23,538 bases of DNA, taken from the IMG/VR virus record IMGVR_UViG_3300044641_003099, positions 1-23,538 of that record; one strand, given 5' to 3'. Made by a program: the position numbers and the translations under genes. Below, in pieces: positions 11,689 through 17,325 of the stretch. Position 1 is the stretch's first letter. Every line of letters begins with the position of its first letter. Source of the stretch: a virus. The notes beneath the pieces were generated by a model that saw nothing but the letters and a program-made list of their open reading frames with translations, had not been told where the DNA came from and did no database searches.

Positions 11689-12406
11689 AAGAAAGCAAAA
11701 TATAGGCAACAAGCATATACCAGAGCCATCTAGAAGCGTTATCCCAGAATGGTTTTCTTCAGCAGATAAGCATAAGAAAATGCCTAATGGAATGTATGAG
11801 CTAGCGTTTGTTGTAGAAAATGGTCATCAAACATTTGAAAGAGTTCTGTCTTGGAAGTCTTGCCCAGCATTGCTAGACGTAGTTTTATCTGGATACATAT
11901 TAAAAACTCCAGTAGATATAAATATATCTAGGGTAGATGGACAGCCAGCAATCACAAATATAGAAGAGTGCAGCTATTTTTGCGGTACGAGGGGTAAGCA
12001 AGATGGGTTTCCAACTCCAGATGGGTACGATGATTTACAATTAAACTGGATTGTAAACTGGATGCCTAAAGTTCCTGAAGGCTACACTACTTTGTGGACT
12101 CACCCTTTAAATAGATTTGATCTTCCTTTTATCTCAATAGCAGGGTTTATTGATACTCAGTCTTACATACAAAAGGGCAAGCTGCCATTCTTTATAAAAA
12201 ATGATTTTGAAGGTGTAATACCAGCAGGCACACCATTCATACAGGTAGTTCCATTTAAGAATGAAAGCTGGGAAATGGATCTAAAAACATACACTGAAGA
12301 AGAAATAGAAAACAACGATAAGATTGATTTTGAAACATATAACACTGATTCACCAAATAAATCAAACTACAAGAAATTTTTCTGGACAAAAAAACAATAT
12401 GACTAA
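11660..12406 (+). CDS. DUF6065-like conserved phage protein (248 aa)
   Basis: The protein has a basic, conserved start (MKKKITFYSKRKQNIGNKHIPEPSRSVIPEWF), WKSCPALLDVVLSGYILKTP, and a beta-rich core with WIVNWMPKVPEGYTTLWTHPLNRFDLPF and GFIDTQSYIQKGKLPFFI, ending with AGTPFIQVVPFKNESWEM. This set of motifs resembles a cupin-like phage family that I tentatively identify with DUF6065; its function is not established. ATG 11660 with AAAAGGAT upstream is preferred over ATG 11630, which would add ten residues inside the previous gene. A small-molecule or modification enzyme role is possible because of the beta-sandwich look. Confidence 0.68.
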   Translation: MKKKITFYSKRKQNIGNKHIPEPSRSVIPEWFSSADKHKKMPNGMYELAFVVENGHQTFERVLSWKSCPALLDVVLSGYILKTPVDINISRVDGQPAITNIEECSYFCGTRGKQDGFPTPDGYDDLQLNWIVNWMPKVPEGYTTLWTHPLNRFDLPFISIAGFIDTQSYIQKGKLPFFIKNDFEGVIPAGTPFIQVVPFKNESWEMDLKTYTEEEIENNDKIDFETYNTDSPNKSNYKKFFWTKKQYD

Positions 12407-12415
12407 GGGGCAAAA

Positions 12416-12685
12416 ATGATTGAATGGTTAGCAAGACGTATATTTAGCTGGACAAGCCTTAGAGAGTATATCTTTGATGAAGTTCACCTATATGATCATT
12501 TAGATACAATTGTTAATGACCCAGAATCCATGGAGACAGCATCATTGAGCTGGTGTGAAGGAGATACATGGTATGGTTGGACATATGATAGTAACGCAAA
12601 GCGTTACTATTTTGATGATATTGGCAATAAGTCTCTCATTGGACTATGGGAAGATCATTGGCTAAAAGAGGCAGATAGTCGTTGA
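12416..12685 (+). CDS. Hypothetical protein (89 aa)
   Basis: AAGGGG precedes ATG 12416. The protein is acidic and Trp/Tyr-rich, with WLARRIFSWTSLREYIF as an amphipathic helix and WCEGDTWYGWTYDSNAKRYYF as a beta-hairpin. There is no membrane helix or metal cluster. Its stop overlaps the candidate TTG start of the next gene. No family recognised. Confidence 0.62.
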   Translation: MIEWLARRIFSWTSLREYIFDEVHLYDHLDTIVNDPESMETASLSWCEGDTWYGWTYDSNAKRYYFDDIGNKSLIGLWEDHWLKEADSR

Positions 12686-12693
12686 CAATAAAG

Positions 12694-12912
12694 ATGAATG
12701 CTTTCTGCGTTGATTGTAATAAGAATGTAGAAGGAAAGCTAACCGAGATGGTTGTCTTAGATTCAGGTAATTGGCTGTACATTGGAGAGTGTCCAGATTG
12801 TTATTATGAGATTAAGCGAATTGTCCCCAAAGATAATTCAGGTTACTATAATGGTCGTAGAGCGGTTTCCGAAACCGATAATGAAGGTCCGATTCCTTCA
12901 CCTGGAGCTTAA
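12694..12912 (+). CDS. DUF5679-like zinc-ribbon protein (72 aa)
   Basis: MNAFCVDCNKNVEG...GNWLYIGECPDCYYEIKRIVPK fits the DUF5679 pattern: CxxC (Cys5/Cys8), about 27 residues of hairpin, CxxC (Cys33/Cys36), then an aromatic-x-x-I/R end. A disordered Gly/Pro tail follows. The coding DNA includes a 15-bp palindrome (CGGTTTC-C-GAAACCG) near 12861-12875. A TTG at 12682 could add four residues and couple to the previous TGA; neither start has a clear ribosome-binding site. A zinc-dependent binding role is inferred. Confidence 0.65.
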   Translation: MNAFCVDCNKNVEGKLTEMVVLDSGNWLYIGECPDCYYEIKRIVPKDNSGYYNGRRAVSETDNEGPIPSPGA

Positions 12913-13040
12913 TGCCTAAACATTGGGAAGATAAGTCTCAATGGATAACAAATTGCCCTATTTGTTATTGTGCAGTAACTCACCAATTAAGAGATTATCA
13001 TATTCGATATCATGAATATAATATAAAAGATAGTGATTAA
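12912..13040 (+). CDS. C2H2-type zinc-finger mini-protein (42 aa)
   Basis: MPKHWEDKSQWITNCPICYC... continues to LRDYHIRYHEYNIKDSD and TAA 13038-13040. C-P-I-C followed by H-x4-H (DYHIRYH) 14 or so residues later matches a C2H2-like finger, common in actinophage proteins ('CP.C...F......H....H'). ATG overlaps the previous TAA by 1 nt and the stop overlaps the next GTG. It may bind DNA or RNA. Confidence 0.62.
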   Translation: MPKHWEDKSQWITNCPICYCAVTHQLRDYHIRYHEYNIKDSD

Positions 13041-13704
13041 TGAGGTTAATGTGAATACTAAAAACACAAGTACAGTTTATGATTATGAAAACAAGAAGTT
13101 TAGTTTTCCTGTTTGGAGCGAAGAAGATTTTGAATTAGGCGCAAGCGCACCATCTATATATTCTCAAATGGCATATAAGTTCAACGGAGACTTAAAGAAT
13201 GGTTATTATTTAGAAATTGGAGCAGGTCACTACAAGGATCAAAACAATACCTATTCTTTAGAAAAAGATCATGGCTGGAGTGGAGCGTCTATAGATATAT
13301 CTCCAGAACTTGTAGAAAGTTTTAATAGCAATAGATCTAATATATGTCTTAATGCTGACGCACTAAATTTTAATTGGAGTAAATTTTTAGAAGAAAATAA
13401 GTTTCCTAAATCAATAGATTTCCTATCCATTGATATTGATACAACGTCTCACAATTATGCCAATTTAATAGCTTTATTAAATATTCCCATGACCCAGTAC
13501 ACCTTTAAAGTTATTGTTATTGAACATGAGGCTGGCATGTATTATGAGCTAGAAAAGTTAAGGGATTTACAAAGAGATTTGCTCACAACACTTGGCTACA
13601 GCTTAATTTTTCGAGGAGATTGTGATGATGTATGGACTAAAGAAAGGGTAAATACTTCAAACGGATTTGCTCAAATAAACAAGCTTTTTAAACAACTGAT
13701 TTAA
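13033..13704 (+). CDS. FkbM-type SAM-dependent methyltransferase
   Basis: The 223-aa protein carries YYLEIGAGHYKDQNNTYSLE (58-77), the SAM-binding motif I with FkbM-type 'N-x-T-x-x-L-E' helix; GWSGASIDISPE (81-92), the motif II acidic strand; NADALNF near 107-113; and FLSIDIDTTSHN (130-141), the motif IV strand. FkbM-family enzymes make O-methyl groups on sugars or small molecules; in phages they often sit near glycosylation or surface-modifying genes, none of which is recognised here. GTG 13033 overlaps the preceding stop; GTG 13051 with GAGG upstream is an alternative start. A TG-extended -10 promoter lies at its 3' end. Confidence 0.8.
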   Translation: MINEVNVNTKNTSTVYDYENKKFSFPVWSEEDFELGASAPSIYSQMAYKFNGDLKNGYYLEIGAGHYKDQNNTYSLEKDHGWSGASIDISPELVESFNSNRSNICLNADALNFNWSKFLEENKFPKSIDFLSIDIDTTSHNYANLIALLNIPMTQYTFKVIVIEHEAGMYYELEKLRDLQRDLLTTLGYSLIFRGDCDDVWTKERVNTSNGFAQINKLFKQLI

Positions 13705-13713
13705 TGGTATAAT
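13705..13713 (+). promoter_or_regulatory. Extended -10 promoter (TGG-TATAAT)
   Basis: TGG precedes TATAAT (13708-13713) with no good -35. The 29-nt leader contains AACGATAAGGGTATATTAAATATG, which is close to the leader of the minus-strand gene at 18229 (AACGAAAGGGTATATTAATG), suggesting a shared leader/ribosome-site design. Confidence 0.6.
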
Positions 13714-13742
13714 ATATATCTAACGATAAGGGTATATTAAAT

Positions 13743-13988
13743 ATGGAACAGTGGGTAAATAGCTACGCCTCATACGTGCTTGTTTTAAGCGGTGCTGCAG
13801 CTATGTTTGTAATTGGCAGGAAGAAAAGATTTGGTTGGCTCTGGTTCATATTTAATGAATTTATGTGGACTGCATATGCTTTGATAACAAAGCAGTACGG
13901 TTTTATTCTTGGCGCTATCCTTTATGGGATAGTAGGTGTTAAATCTTATTTACACTGGTCTAAAAAGGGAATAAACAAGATACATTAA
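13743..13988 (+). CDS. Small multi-helix membrane protein (81 aa)
   Basis: Hydrophobic segments at about 8-24 (YASYVLVLSGAAAMFVIG), 28-46 (RFGWLWFIFNEFMWTAYAL) and 50-70 (QYGFILGAILYGIVGVKSYL) give three short membrane helices. The aromatic pattern (W-L-W-F, N-E-F-M-W) is faintly like half of a PnuC-type transporter, but it is too short to claim this. AAGGG is the ribosome-binding site. Function unknown. Confidence 0.66.
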   Translation: MEQWVNSYASYVLVLSGAAAMFVIGRKKRFGWLWFIFNEFMWTAYALITKQYGFILGAILYGIVGVKSYLHWSKKGINKIH

Positions 13989-14000
13989 TAGGGGGAACCA

Positions 14001-14255
14001 ATGGCATACTCTAGATTTACAGACAGCGACATTTATATATACGCTCATGTAGGCGGATGGATAGAATGTGCTGCATGTTGGTTAAATGAACGTTCAGATG
14101 AATATTCCTTATTCTCAATGTCAGAAGAGATCCATGATGATGGACATTTAATTGCTCATGTAAGAGAGCATATTAAAGCAGGGCATGATGTACCAGTGGG
14201 ACTATTAGCCGAGATCCTAAATGATCCAGAAAGATATGGTAAAATAAGAGTATGA
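14001..14255 (+). CDS. Conserved actinophage protein with CxxC and HxxxGHxVP (84 aa)
   Basis: MAYSRFTDSDIYIYAHVGG precedes ECAACWL (CxxC) and the C-terminal LIAHVREHIKAGHDVPVGLL. The combination 'S-D-x-Y-x-Y ... CxxC ... L-x-x-H-x-x-E-H-x-x-A-G-H-x-V-P' is widespread in actinobacteriophages as far as I recall, with no known function. Two Cys and several His suggest zinc binding. GGGGGA precedes the ATG; the stop overlaps the next ATG by 4 nt. Confidence 0.72.
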   Translation: MAYSRFTDSDIYIYAHVGGWIECAACWLNERSDEYSLFSMSEEIHDDGHLIAHVREHIKAGHDVPVGLLAEILNDPERYGKIRV

Positions 14256-14950
14256 GCGAAAAAACAGGATACAAGCCAACTGCAGGGATGAAATCTGCTG
14301 CAAAACGTGCTATTAGATTAAAAGAGCAAGGCAAGGCCAAGGGTGCAGGAACTGCAGTGGGATGGACTAGAGCTGGACAATTAGCAAGAGGAGAGACTCT
14401 AAGCTTATCTACAGTTAAGCGTATGTACTCATACTTCTCACGCCATGAGGTAGACAAGAAGGGTAAGGATTGGGGCAACTCAGAGAACCCTTCAAATGGA
14501 AAGATTATGTGGCTTGCTTGGGGCGGGGATGCAGGATATTCTTGGTCTCGTAAGATTGTTGAAAGAGAAAAGAATATGAAGAAATCCTTTGATTTGCCTG
14601 AAGAATTAGAAGAGATTAAAGATATCCTAGATGATGTCGTCAACCCATTTACCAAAGTAATTGAGATGGAAGATGATGAAGATTACGAGGATGAAGAGGA
14701 TTGCGATTGCGATAAGTGCGAAGAGGAAGATCTTGATTGCGAAGAGTGCCCAGAGTGTTTAACTAAGTCTTATGTCTCAGATAATGAGGATGAGGACAAC
14801 TGGGATAATATCCAGAAGGCATGCTGGAGCGGCTACAAGCAGGTAGGCATGAAGGATAAGGGTGGAAAGCAAGTGCCCAACTGCGTACCAATAAAGAAGT
14901 CTCTATTCGGCACAGAAGGCCCTCAGAAGCTCATACCAAGGAATAAGTAA
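14252..14950 (+). CDS. Two-domain phage protein with acidic Cys-rich linker (232 aa)
   Basis: Residues 6-105 (GYKPTAGMKSAAKRAIRLKE...AVGWTRAGQLARGETLSLST...MYSYFSRHEVDKKGKDW...WLAWGGDAGYSWSRKIV) match a DNA-binding-like domain often fused to phage prohead proteases or found alone, which I tentatively call DUF5872-like. A strongly acidic linker (138-170) holds six Cys (CDCDKC, CEECPEC). Residues 187-215 (NIQKACWSGYKQVGMKDKGGKQVPNCVP) are another small recurrent phage motif. The acidic Cys patch may bind metal. No protease motif is present. The role may be virion-associated or DNA-associated; not established. Confidence 0.68.
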   Translation: MSEKTGYKPTAGMKSAAKRAIRLKEQGKAKGAGTAVGWTRAGQLARGETLSLSTVKRMYSYFSRHEVDKKGKDWGNSENPSNGKIMWLAWGGDAGYSWSRKIVEREKNMKKSFDLPEELEEIKDILDDVVNPFTKVIEMEDDEDYEDEEDCDCDKCEEEDLDCEECPECLTKSYVSDNEDEDNWDNIQKACWSGYKQVGMKDKGGKQVPNCVPIKKSLFGTEGPQKLIPRNK

Positions 14951-14951
14951 T

Positions 14952-15119
14952 ATGGGTATACTAGATAACCTTGAAGCCTACTTAGAATCGGCGGAAGAGG
15001 CAGAAAAGTGTCATTACTGCCAAGCTATAGCTACATATAATGACCTAGCAGAAGTAGATAGAACCTATCAAATAGTAGGTGTATGTGCATGTCATGCATA
15101 TAAAGGATTAGTTTCATAA
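14952..15119 (+). CDS. Zinc mini-protein (55 aa)
   Basis: MGILDNLEAYLESAEEAEKC... ends GVCACHAYKGLVS with TAA 15117-15119. Cys20-x2-Cys23 (KCHYCQ) and the C-terminal C-x-C-H (VCACHAY) form a probable zinc site after an acidic helix. It starts 1 nt after the preceding stop and ends 7 nt before the promoter B upstream block. Function unknown. Confidence 0.62.
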   Translation: MGILDNLEAYLESAEEAEKCHYCQAIATYNDLAEVDRTYQIVGVCACHAYKGLVS

Positions 15120-15126
15120 TATAGAT

Positions 15127-15186
15127 CGAAAAAGTGAAGTCGAAAAGTAGAGACCTCTTGTCAGTACCTGACATAAATGTTATAAT
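15127..15186 (+). promoter_or_regulatory. Promoter with CGAAAAAGTG upstream block and 13-bp operator dyad (copy B)
   Basis: TTGTCA (15158-15163), 17 bp and TATAAT (15181-15186). The dyad GTCAG-TAC-CTGAC (15160-15172) differs from copy A by A-to-T in one arm and T-to-A in the matching base of the other, preserving symmetry. CGAAAAAGTG (15127-15136) and CGAAAAGTAG (15141-15150) are direct repeats 14 bp apart just upstream. ATG 15193 follows the -10 after 6 nt, so the mRNA is likely leaderless. Confidence 0.78.
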
Positions 15187-15192
15187 AAATAC

Positions 15193-15402
15193 ATGCTGCA
15201 GAACTTAGAAATACCTGATCCCTTTGCTACTTTTGTGGCACATAAATATGCCAACTTTAAGGGAGCTAAATATGACTTCTTTAGCGGTGAATGGGATATG
15301 GCATGCGGTGCATGCCAAGAGCCATTGAGCGCTCCAACTAAAAAGATATTGACTAAGATCAGACTATATCACACTAGAAATGAATGCATGGGTGGATACT
15401 AA
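15193..15402 (+). CDS. CxxC mini-protein (69 aa), leaderless
   Basis: It is preceded by promoter copy B with a 6-nt gap. MLQNLEIPDPFATFVAHKYANFKGAKYDFF... includes CGACQEP (CxxC, Cys38/Cys41 or so) and a later Cys in NECMGGY; a helix with two His and Arg lies between. A partial zinc site is likely. Its last 19 nt overlap the next gene. No family recognised. Confidence 0.64.
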   Translation: MLQNLEIPDPFATFVAHKYANFKGAKYDFFSGEWDMACGACQEPLSAPTKKILTKIRLYHTRNECMGGY

Positions 15403-15749
15403 TTAAGAACCTAAACCAGGTATTTAAGCCATATAAAGCTCAGTTTGATAGATGTCCACCACATATCAAGATCATAGCCGTTTTGTGCGTTATGTACCTA
15501 TCTGTCCCAATTGACCCATTTGATATACTATTTCCCTGGATGGCATTTACAGATGATCTATTCATAGCAGGCATCCTACTCAAGATATTGCACAAACACG
15601 GCGGGCTACCAGAAGAAGATAAGACTTCCCCTATAGACCTACTAAGAGATATATTCAAGAGAGTAGATAAGAAACAAGAGCCTACCTCCTTAGCAGCACA
15701 TTTATTTATAGATAATGTATGCAAGAATTGTGGATTGAAAGAGGTGTAA
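15384..15749 (+). CDS. DUF1232 (YkvA-like) membrane-associated protein with CxxC tail
   Basis: Residues 30-70 (IIAVLCVMYLSVPIDPFDILFPWMAFTDDLFIAGILLKIL) match DUF1232: 'Y-x-x-s-P-I-D-x-x-P...x-D-D' with two hydrophobic stretches. The last residues (HLFIDNVCKNCGLKEV) add a C-x2-C knuckle not usual in this family. Such proteins are small membrane-linked proteins of unknown role. ATG 15384 overlaps the previous gene by 19 nt; the coding pattern continues cleanly from that start. Confidence 0.75.
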   Translation: MHGWILIKNLNQVFKPYKAQFDRCPPHIKIIAVLCVMYLSVPIDPFDILFPWMAFTDDLFIAGILLKILHKHGGLPEEDKTSPIDLLRDIFKRVDKKQEPTSLAAHLFIDNVCKNCGLKEV

Positions 15750-15752
15750 TAA

Positions 15753-15908
15753 ATGATAGATAAGATTATAGGTAGAAATCCTAATTGTTATACAGGAGGA
15801 GATTGCTGGAATTATGACTATTCAGATAGATGGTTGTTACTATTCGGTATTGCAATATCAATAGTATTCATAGCCCTAAAAATACGCTCAATAAGAGGTG
15901 GCAAATAG
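15753..15908 (+). CDS. Single-pass membrane mini-protein (51 aa)
   Basis: MIDKIIGRNPNCYTGGDCW... then a transmembrane segment WLLLFGIAISIVFIALKI (about 27-44) and basic end RSIRGGK, TAG 15906-15908. Two N-terminal Cys (12 and 18) would lie outside the cell under the positive-inside rule. It lies 3 nt after the DUF1232 gene. Function unknown. Confidence 0.62.
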   Translation: MIDKIIGRNPNCYTGGDCWNYDYSDRWLLLFGIAISIVFIALKIRSIRGGK

Positions 15909-15910
15909 AT

Positions 15911-16075
15911 ATGGCAAAAAAACGGAAGTTCAATTGGGATCAACAGGTTAAATATGCCCAAGAAGCATTAGATAAGAATAAAGCCCTAATAGAGTCTACA
16001 TCTAGAGGAACTAATGCAAATAAGGCTTCATCTTGGTCTAGAAGACCATCTAAGAACAAGAGCCCATTGCAATAA
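15911..16075 (+). CDS. Small basic protein (54 aa), last plus-strand gene
   Basis: MAKKRKFNWDQQVKYAQEAL... ends RRPSKNKSPLQ. A basic start, one amphipathic helix and a Ser/Arg/Lys-rich disordered tail suggest nucleic-acid binding. The frame is open upstream to 15830, but ATG 15911, 2 nt after the previous stop, is far more plausible. RNA or DNA contact is inference. Confidence 0.58.
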   Translation: MAKKRKFNWDQQVKYAQEALDKNKALIESTSRGTNANKASSWSRRPSKNKSPLQ

Positions 16076-16123
16076 ATTAGCTCCTACCCATTATATCCCC
16101 CTCCCTTTAATCTCCCTTGTATG

Positions 16124-16138
16124 AGCCTCCTAGAGGCT
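16124..16138 (+). terminator. Hairpin after the last plus-strand gene
   Basis: AGCCTC-CTA-GAGGCT is a perfect 6-bp stem followed by TATTTAG. It lies 48 nt after the final plus-strand stop. The T-run is weak, so termination is likely but not certain. Confidence 0.5.
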
Positions 16139-16144
16139 TATTTA

Positions 16145-16174
16145 GTGGAGTATTGTGGAGTAAAGTGGAGAATC
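16145..16174 (+). repeat. Three 10-bp GTGGAG iterons
   Basis: GTGGAGTATT, GTGGAGTAAA and GTGGAGAATC follow each other without gaps. The 10-bp period places each GTGGAG on the same helix face, typical of cooperative protein-binding iterons. Confidence 0.75.
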
Positions 16175-16333
16175 ATACTATCAATTTAGATCCAAATACT
16201 ATCATTATATATAGTTAAACATATGTGTGTAATGGAACGTTACCATTTGATGGGTCATAATGTCAATAGGGCCCATATAAAGCATATTGGCCAACATATG
16301 TCAATAGATATTCCAGGAAATTTTTTTATTTGT

Positions 16334-16502
16334 TCGTAAAGAGCAATTTTGGCCCATATTTATGGCAAAAAATTATGTCTAATTCTGTATAATTTGTCTC
16401 ATATAATGAGATATTCTATACAGATATTGACAGATTTTATTCGATTTGCTACAAATTCCAGCGTATTTTTATATGCGTCGTAAAGAAGAAATTTGGCCCA
16501 TA
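16334..16502 (+). repeat. 25-bp direct repeat pair (TCGTAAAGA...GGCCCATA)
   Basis: Copies at 16334-16358 and 16478-16502 agree at 22 of 25 bases: TCGTAAAGA, a variable centre, AA-TTT and GGCCCATA. They lie 144 bp apart on either side of the 41-bp dyad. A third, looser copy (18 of 24 bases) is at 17248-17271 upstream of the Lsr2-like gene. Confidence 0.8.
16384..16424. repeat. 41-bp nested inverted repeat
   Basis: Outer arms TCTGTATA (16384-16391) and TATACAGA (16417-16424) are perfect, and inner arms TCTCAT (16397-16402) and ATGAGA (16406-16411) are perfect, with 5-bp spacers on each side and a 3-bp centre, so the element is exactly symmetric. TATAAT occurs twice within it (16388, 16402). 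It could be an operator with two dimer sites or a cruciform at an origin. Confidence 0.8.
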
Positions 16503-16512
16503 AGATGGGCAT

Positions 16513-16552
16513 AAAAAAATGGGACATATAGTATATAAACTATATGCCCCAT
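16513..16552 (-). terminator. Intrinsic terminator of the minus-strand block
   Basis: Read on the minus strand, ATGGG-G-CATATAGT (16552 down) pairs with ACTATATG-T-CCCAT around a 6-nt loop (14-position stem with one mismatch), followed directly by TTTTTTT (16519-16513). It lies 15 nt after the stop of the last minus-strand gene. A second short hairpin, GCCCAT-AAG-ATGGGC, follows at 16496-16510. Confidence 0.85.
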
Positions 16553-16566
16553 AGGGGAAAGCTATC

Positions 16567-16911
16567 TTAGAATGAATCTAAGTCCATTATGTATTTGCTA
16601 TCTCTTACTCTTGTTTCTTCAAGGGATTTAATAGTTAGGTTTCTATCCACCGCCCCGTATTTTGCCTCAATCATATCGTTAAGAGCATCAGCCAAAAGCA
16701 ATCCTTCGGATGTATATCCTTTATCCCATTCTGACTTTAATCTAAGGGAATTATATTGGATAATATATCTAACTAGTTCCATTAGCCTGTCTTGTGTATA
16801 CAAGGTATGTTCAGTTGTTAGTACATTAGCCATTACTGCTGGTGAGAAGTTAGCATTATTTAGATAGTCTGTTAGTTTTTCTGCCGCCTTGAATTCGTTC
16901 GCCTTAGCCAT
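16567..16911 (-). CDS. Conserved phage protein of unknown function (114 aa)
   Basis: The helical protein (MAKANEFKAAEKLTDYLNNA, then PAVMANVLTTEHTLYTQDRLMELVRYII and SEGLLLADALNDMIEAKYG) has no Cys or membrane segment. The stretch FSPAVMANVLTTEHTLYTQD...SEGLLLADALND resembles small actinophage proteins I have seen, without function. ATG 16911 is preceded by AACGAAAGG and the GTCAGTGG promoter at 16932. It is the last gene of the minus block, before the terminator at 16513. Confidence 0.72.
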   Translation of the reverse strand: MAKANEFKAAEKLTDYLNNANFSPAVMANVLTTEHTLYTQDRLMELVRYIIQYNSLRLKSEWDKGYTSEGLLLADALNDMIEAKYGAVDRNLTIKSLEETRVRDSKYIMDLDSF

Positions 16912-16931
16912 GAGTTCCGCCTTTCGTTTTG

Positions 16932-16952
16932 ATTATACCATTGACCACTGAC
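16932..16952 (-). promoter_or_regulatory. GTCAGTGG promoter, copy 1
   Basis: Minus strand: GTCAGTGG (16952-16945), 7 bp, TATAAT (16937-16932), with TGG as extended -10. TTTACA 18 bp upstream of the -10 is a fair -35. AACGAAAGG ribosome site follows. Confidence 0.82.
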
Positions 16953-16969
16953 ATTTGTAAATGAAGCGA

Positions 16970-17009
16970 GGACCCTCCCCTTTCCCGTTTCCCACAGAGA
17001 GGAGGATCC
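16970..17009 (-). terminator. Hairpin after the Lsr2-like gene
   Basis: Minus strand GGATCCTCC (17009-17001) pairs with GGAGGGTCC (16978-16970), nine pairs with one G-T, 22-nt loop. It lies 14 nt after the stop; no good T-run, so a weak terminator or 3'-end stabiliser. Confidence 0.45.
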
Positions 17010-17023
17010 CCACACTTAGTTTG

Positions 17024-17176
17024 TTACTTGACGTTCTTCTTGTCTGTGAAGACTACGCCTTCTTGTGCTGCCTTGCTGATAGCTCCTAGAGCTGCAGCTG
17101 AAAAGCGGCCACGCTTGCCCACAGAAATTCCCTGGGTCTTGAGGTACTCACGAGTTGTTGTTGGTGTTGTTGACAT
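17024..17176 (-). CDS. Lsr2 C-terminal-domain-like DNA-binding mini-protein (50 aa)
   Basis: The protein starts MSTTPTTTREYLKTQGISVG and continues KRGRFSAAALGAISKAAQEG. It resembles the Lsr2 DNA-binding domain: 'R-E-(W/Y)-x-(K/R)-x-x-G-x-x-V-x-x-R-G-R-(I/F)-(P/S)-A-x-x-x-x-A', with the AT-hook-like R-G-R at 22-24. Full Lsr2 (about 110 aa) has an N-terminal dimer/oligomer domain; this protein has only the DNA-binding part, so it may bind AT-rich minor grooves without bridging and could counter host Lsr2 silencing. It has its own promoter (17212) with a dyad between -35 and -10. AAAGGATC precedes the ATG. Assignment is from the motif only. Confidence 0.75.
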   Translation of the reverse strand: MSTTPTTTREYLKTQGISVGKRGRFSAAALGAISKAAQEGVVFTDKKNVK

Positions 17177-17211
17177 TAGTTTGATCCTTTCTAGATCGAG
17201 TTGTTATATAT

Positions 17212-17240
17212 ATTATATCCGAATTTCGGGGATTTGTAAA
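17212..17240 (-). promoter_or_regulatory. Promoter of the Lsr2-like gene with spacer dyad
   Basis: Minus strand: TTTACA (17240-17235), 17 bp, TATAAT (17217-17212). The spacer holds CCGAA-A-TTCGG (17229-17219), a perfect 5-bp dyad. It lacks the GTCAGTGG box of its neighbours. The third CGTAAAG-type repeat (17248-17271), containing GCAAAA-T-TTTTGC, lies directly upstream, so autoregulation is plausible. Confidence 0.75.
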
Positions 17241-17286
17241 TAGGGTACGTAAAGCAAAATTTTTGCCCGTGCCCTTAGATTAATGA

Positions 17287-17313
17287 CCGTTATGTCCGAA
17301 TTGTCCATAACGG
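17287..17313 (-). terminator. Hairpin after the 64-aa gene
   Basis: CCGTTATG (17287-17294) and CATAACGG (17306-17313) form a perfect 8-bp stem with an 11-nt loop, TCCGAATTGTC on the plus strand. It lies 13 nt after the stop of the 17326-17520 gene. The downstream tail is not T-rich, so this is a hairpin-only terminator or an operator; part of the loop recurs at 22865. Confidence 0.55.
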
Positions 17314-17325
17314 CCCAACCTATCC

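Larger units (their letters stand above)
16076..16566. other. Gene-free convergence zone between the plus and minus gene blocks
   Basis: No ORF over about 20 codons with plausible signals lies in these 491 bp. In order it holds a pyrimidine-rich stretch, a plus-strand terminator-like hairpin (16124-16138), three GTGGAG repeats at 10-bp spacing, two copies of ATGTCAATAG (16260-16269, 16298-16307), three GGCCCATA boxes (16270, 16351, 16495), two copies of a 25-bp repeat, a 41-bp nested dyad (16384-16424), a promoter-like TTGACA-17-TACAAA (16427-16455) and a minus-strand terminator. The density of repeats suggests a replication, packaging or control site, not just a spacer. Confidence 0.7.

Noticed and set aside
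16427-16455. Promoter-like TTGACA-17-TACAAA reading toward the minus-strand genes
   Set aside because: No ORF or RNA fold follows before the opposing terminator, so it is kept only as part of the repeat zone.
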